Shown piece by piece: positions 12,637 through 12,690 of a DNA stretch of 12,690 nucleotides. Origin of the DNA: CAZRVH01 sp964608325 (GTDB lineage: Bacteria; Patescibacteriota; Gracilibacteria; Peribacterales; Peribacteraceae); contig CAZSMX010000017.1 of NCBI GenBank assembly GCA_964608325.1, positions 1 through 12,690 of the forward strand. Direction: 5' to 3'. The position numbers and the translations under genes are program-made. Position 1 is the stretch's first letter; the number at the start of each line of letters is the position of its first letter. The notes below the pieces were generated by a model. The model ran no database searches. It saw only the letters and a list, made by a program, of their open reading frames with translations, and was not told where the DNA came from.

Positions 12637-12690
12637 TGGTGGGCAATACTGGACTTGAACCAGTGACCTCCACAATGTCAATGTGGCGCT
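12637..12690 (-). tRNA. tRNA-Val(GAC), 3' part (cut by window edge)
   Basis: On the minus strand: anticodon stem CCACA/TGTGG with loop TTGACAT, anticodon GAC (12677-12679) reading GUC valine codons; variable loop AGGTC; T stem ACTGG/CCAGT with loop TTCAAGT; 3' acceptor ATTGCCC, discriminator A, and an encoded CCA (12637-12639). The D arm and 5' acceptor lie beyond the right edge; the 3' strand predicts GGGCAAT as the 5' acceptor. Confidence 0.93.

Noticed and set aside
1..12690. UGA recoded as glycine, as in Gracilibacteria/Absconditabacteria
   Set aside because: TGA is the natural stop of ribF, the Mur ligase and ftsA at family-appropriate ends, and none of the conserved proteins needs an in-frame TGA.

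Overview
The window looks like part of a draft genome of a Candidate Phyla Radiation (Patescibacteria) bacterium, possibly near the Peregrinibacteria/Peribacteria. I infer this from the shortened or domain-minimal enzymes (a Mur ligase without its N-terminal domain, a glycogen-synthase-like protein reduced to its C-terminal half, a stand-alone 5'-3' exonuclease), several long unrecognised proteins, and ftsA-ftsZ outside a larger cell-wall cluster. This taxonomic call is an inference, not a search result. TGA ends ribF, the Mur ligase and ftsA, so the code is the standard bacterial one and not the UGA=Gly code of Gracilibacteria/Absconditabacteria. A run of exactly 100 N (3312-3411) is a scaffold gap of unknown true size.

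Layout from left to right. (1) Bases 1-4042, all minus strand: the 5' part of rnhB (RNase HII) at the left edge; a secreted Cys-rich protein with its own promoter and a strong terminator; a small single-helix membrane protein with a terminator; then, transcribed before it, a likely operon of a glycogen-synthase-like GT5 C-terminal domain, (gap), riboflavin kinase and a MurE-type ligase, the last two overlapping by ATGA. (2) Bases 4043-8150, plus strand: an intergenic dyad built of GAAGCTAA-like units, a 5'-3' exonuclease ending in a clamp-binding-like QLSMF, a repeat-bearing spacer, then ftsA and ftsZ, closed by an intrinsic terminator with a GCAA tetraloop. (3) Bases 8151-12056, minus strand: a REP-like palindrome separates ftsZ from a convergent likely operon of a two-helix membrane protein, a 954-residue unrecognised protein whose ATG directly follows the preceding stop codon, and dut (dUTPase). 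(4) Bases 12057-12690: back-to-back promoters, an orphan 151-residue gene on the plus strand, an 18-nt copy of a tRNA 5' end, and the 3' part of tRNA-Val(GAC) running off the right edge on the minus strand.

Functionally the recognisable genes are housekeeping: RNA removal from DNA (rnhB), flap/nick processing (exonuclease), dUTP clearance (dut), cofactor synthesis (riboflavin kinase), wall-precursor ligation (MurE-like) and division (ftsA, ftsZ). Minus-strand genes often have Shine-Dalgarno sequences; the exonuclease, ftsA and ftsZ do not. Several -10 boxes lie so close to the start codon that very short or leaderless mRNAs are expected. The least explained parts are the membrane-protein/954-residue pair, the degenerate half glycogen synthase, the altered MurE selectivity motif and the tRNA fragment. 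I saw no CRISPR array, transposase, phage gene or rRNA.
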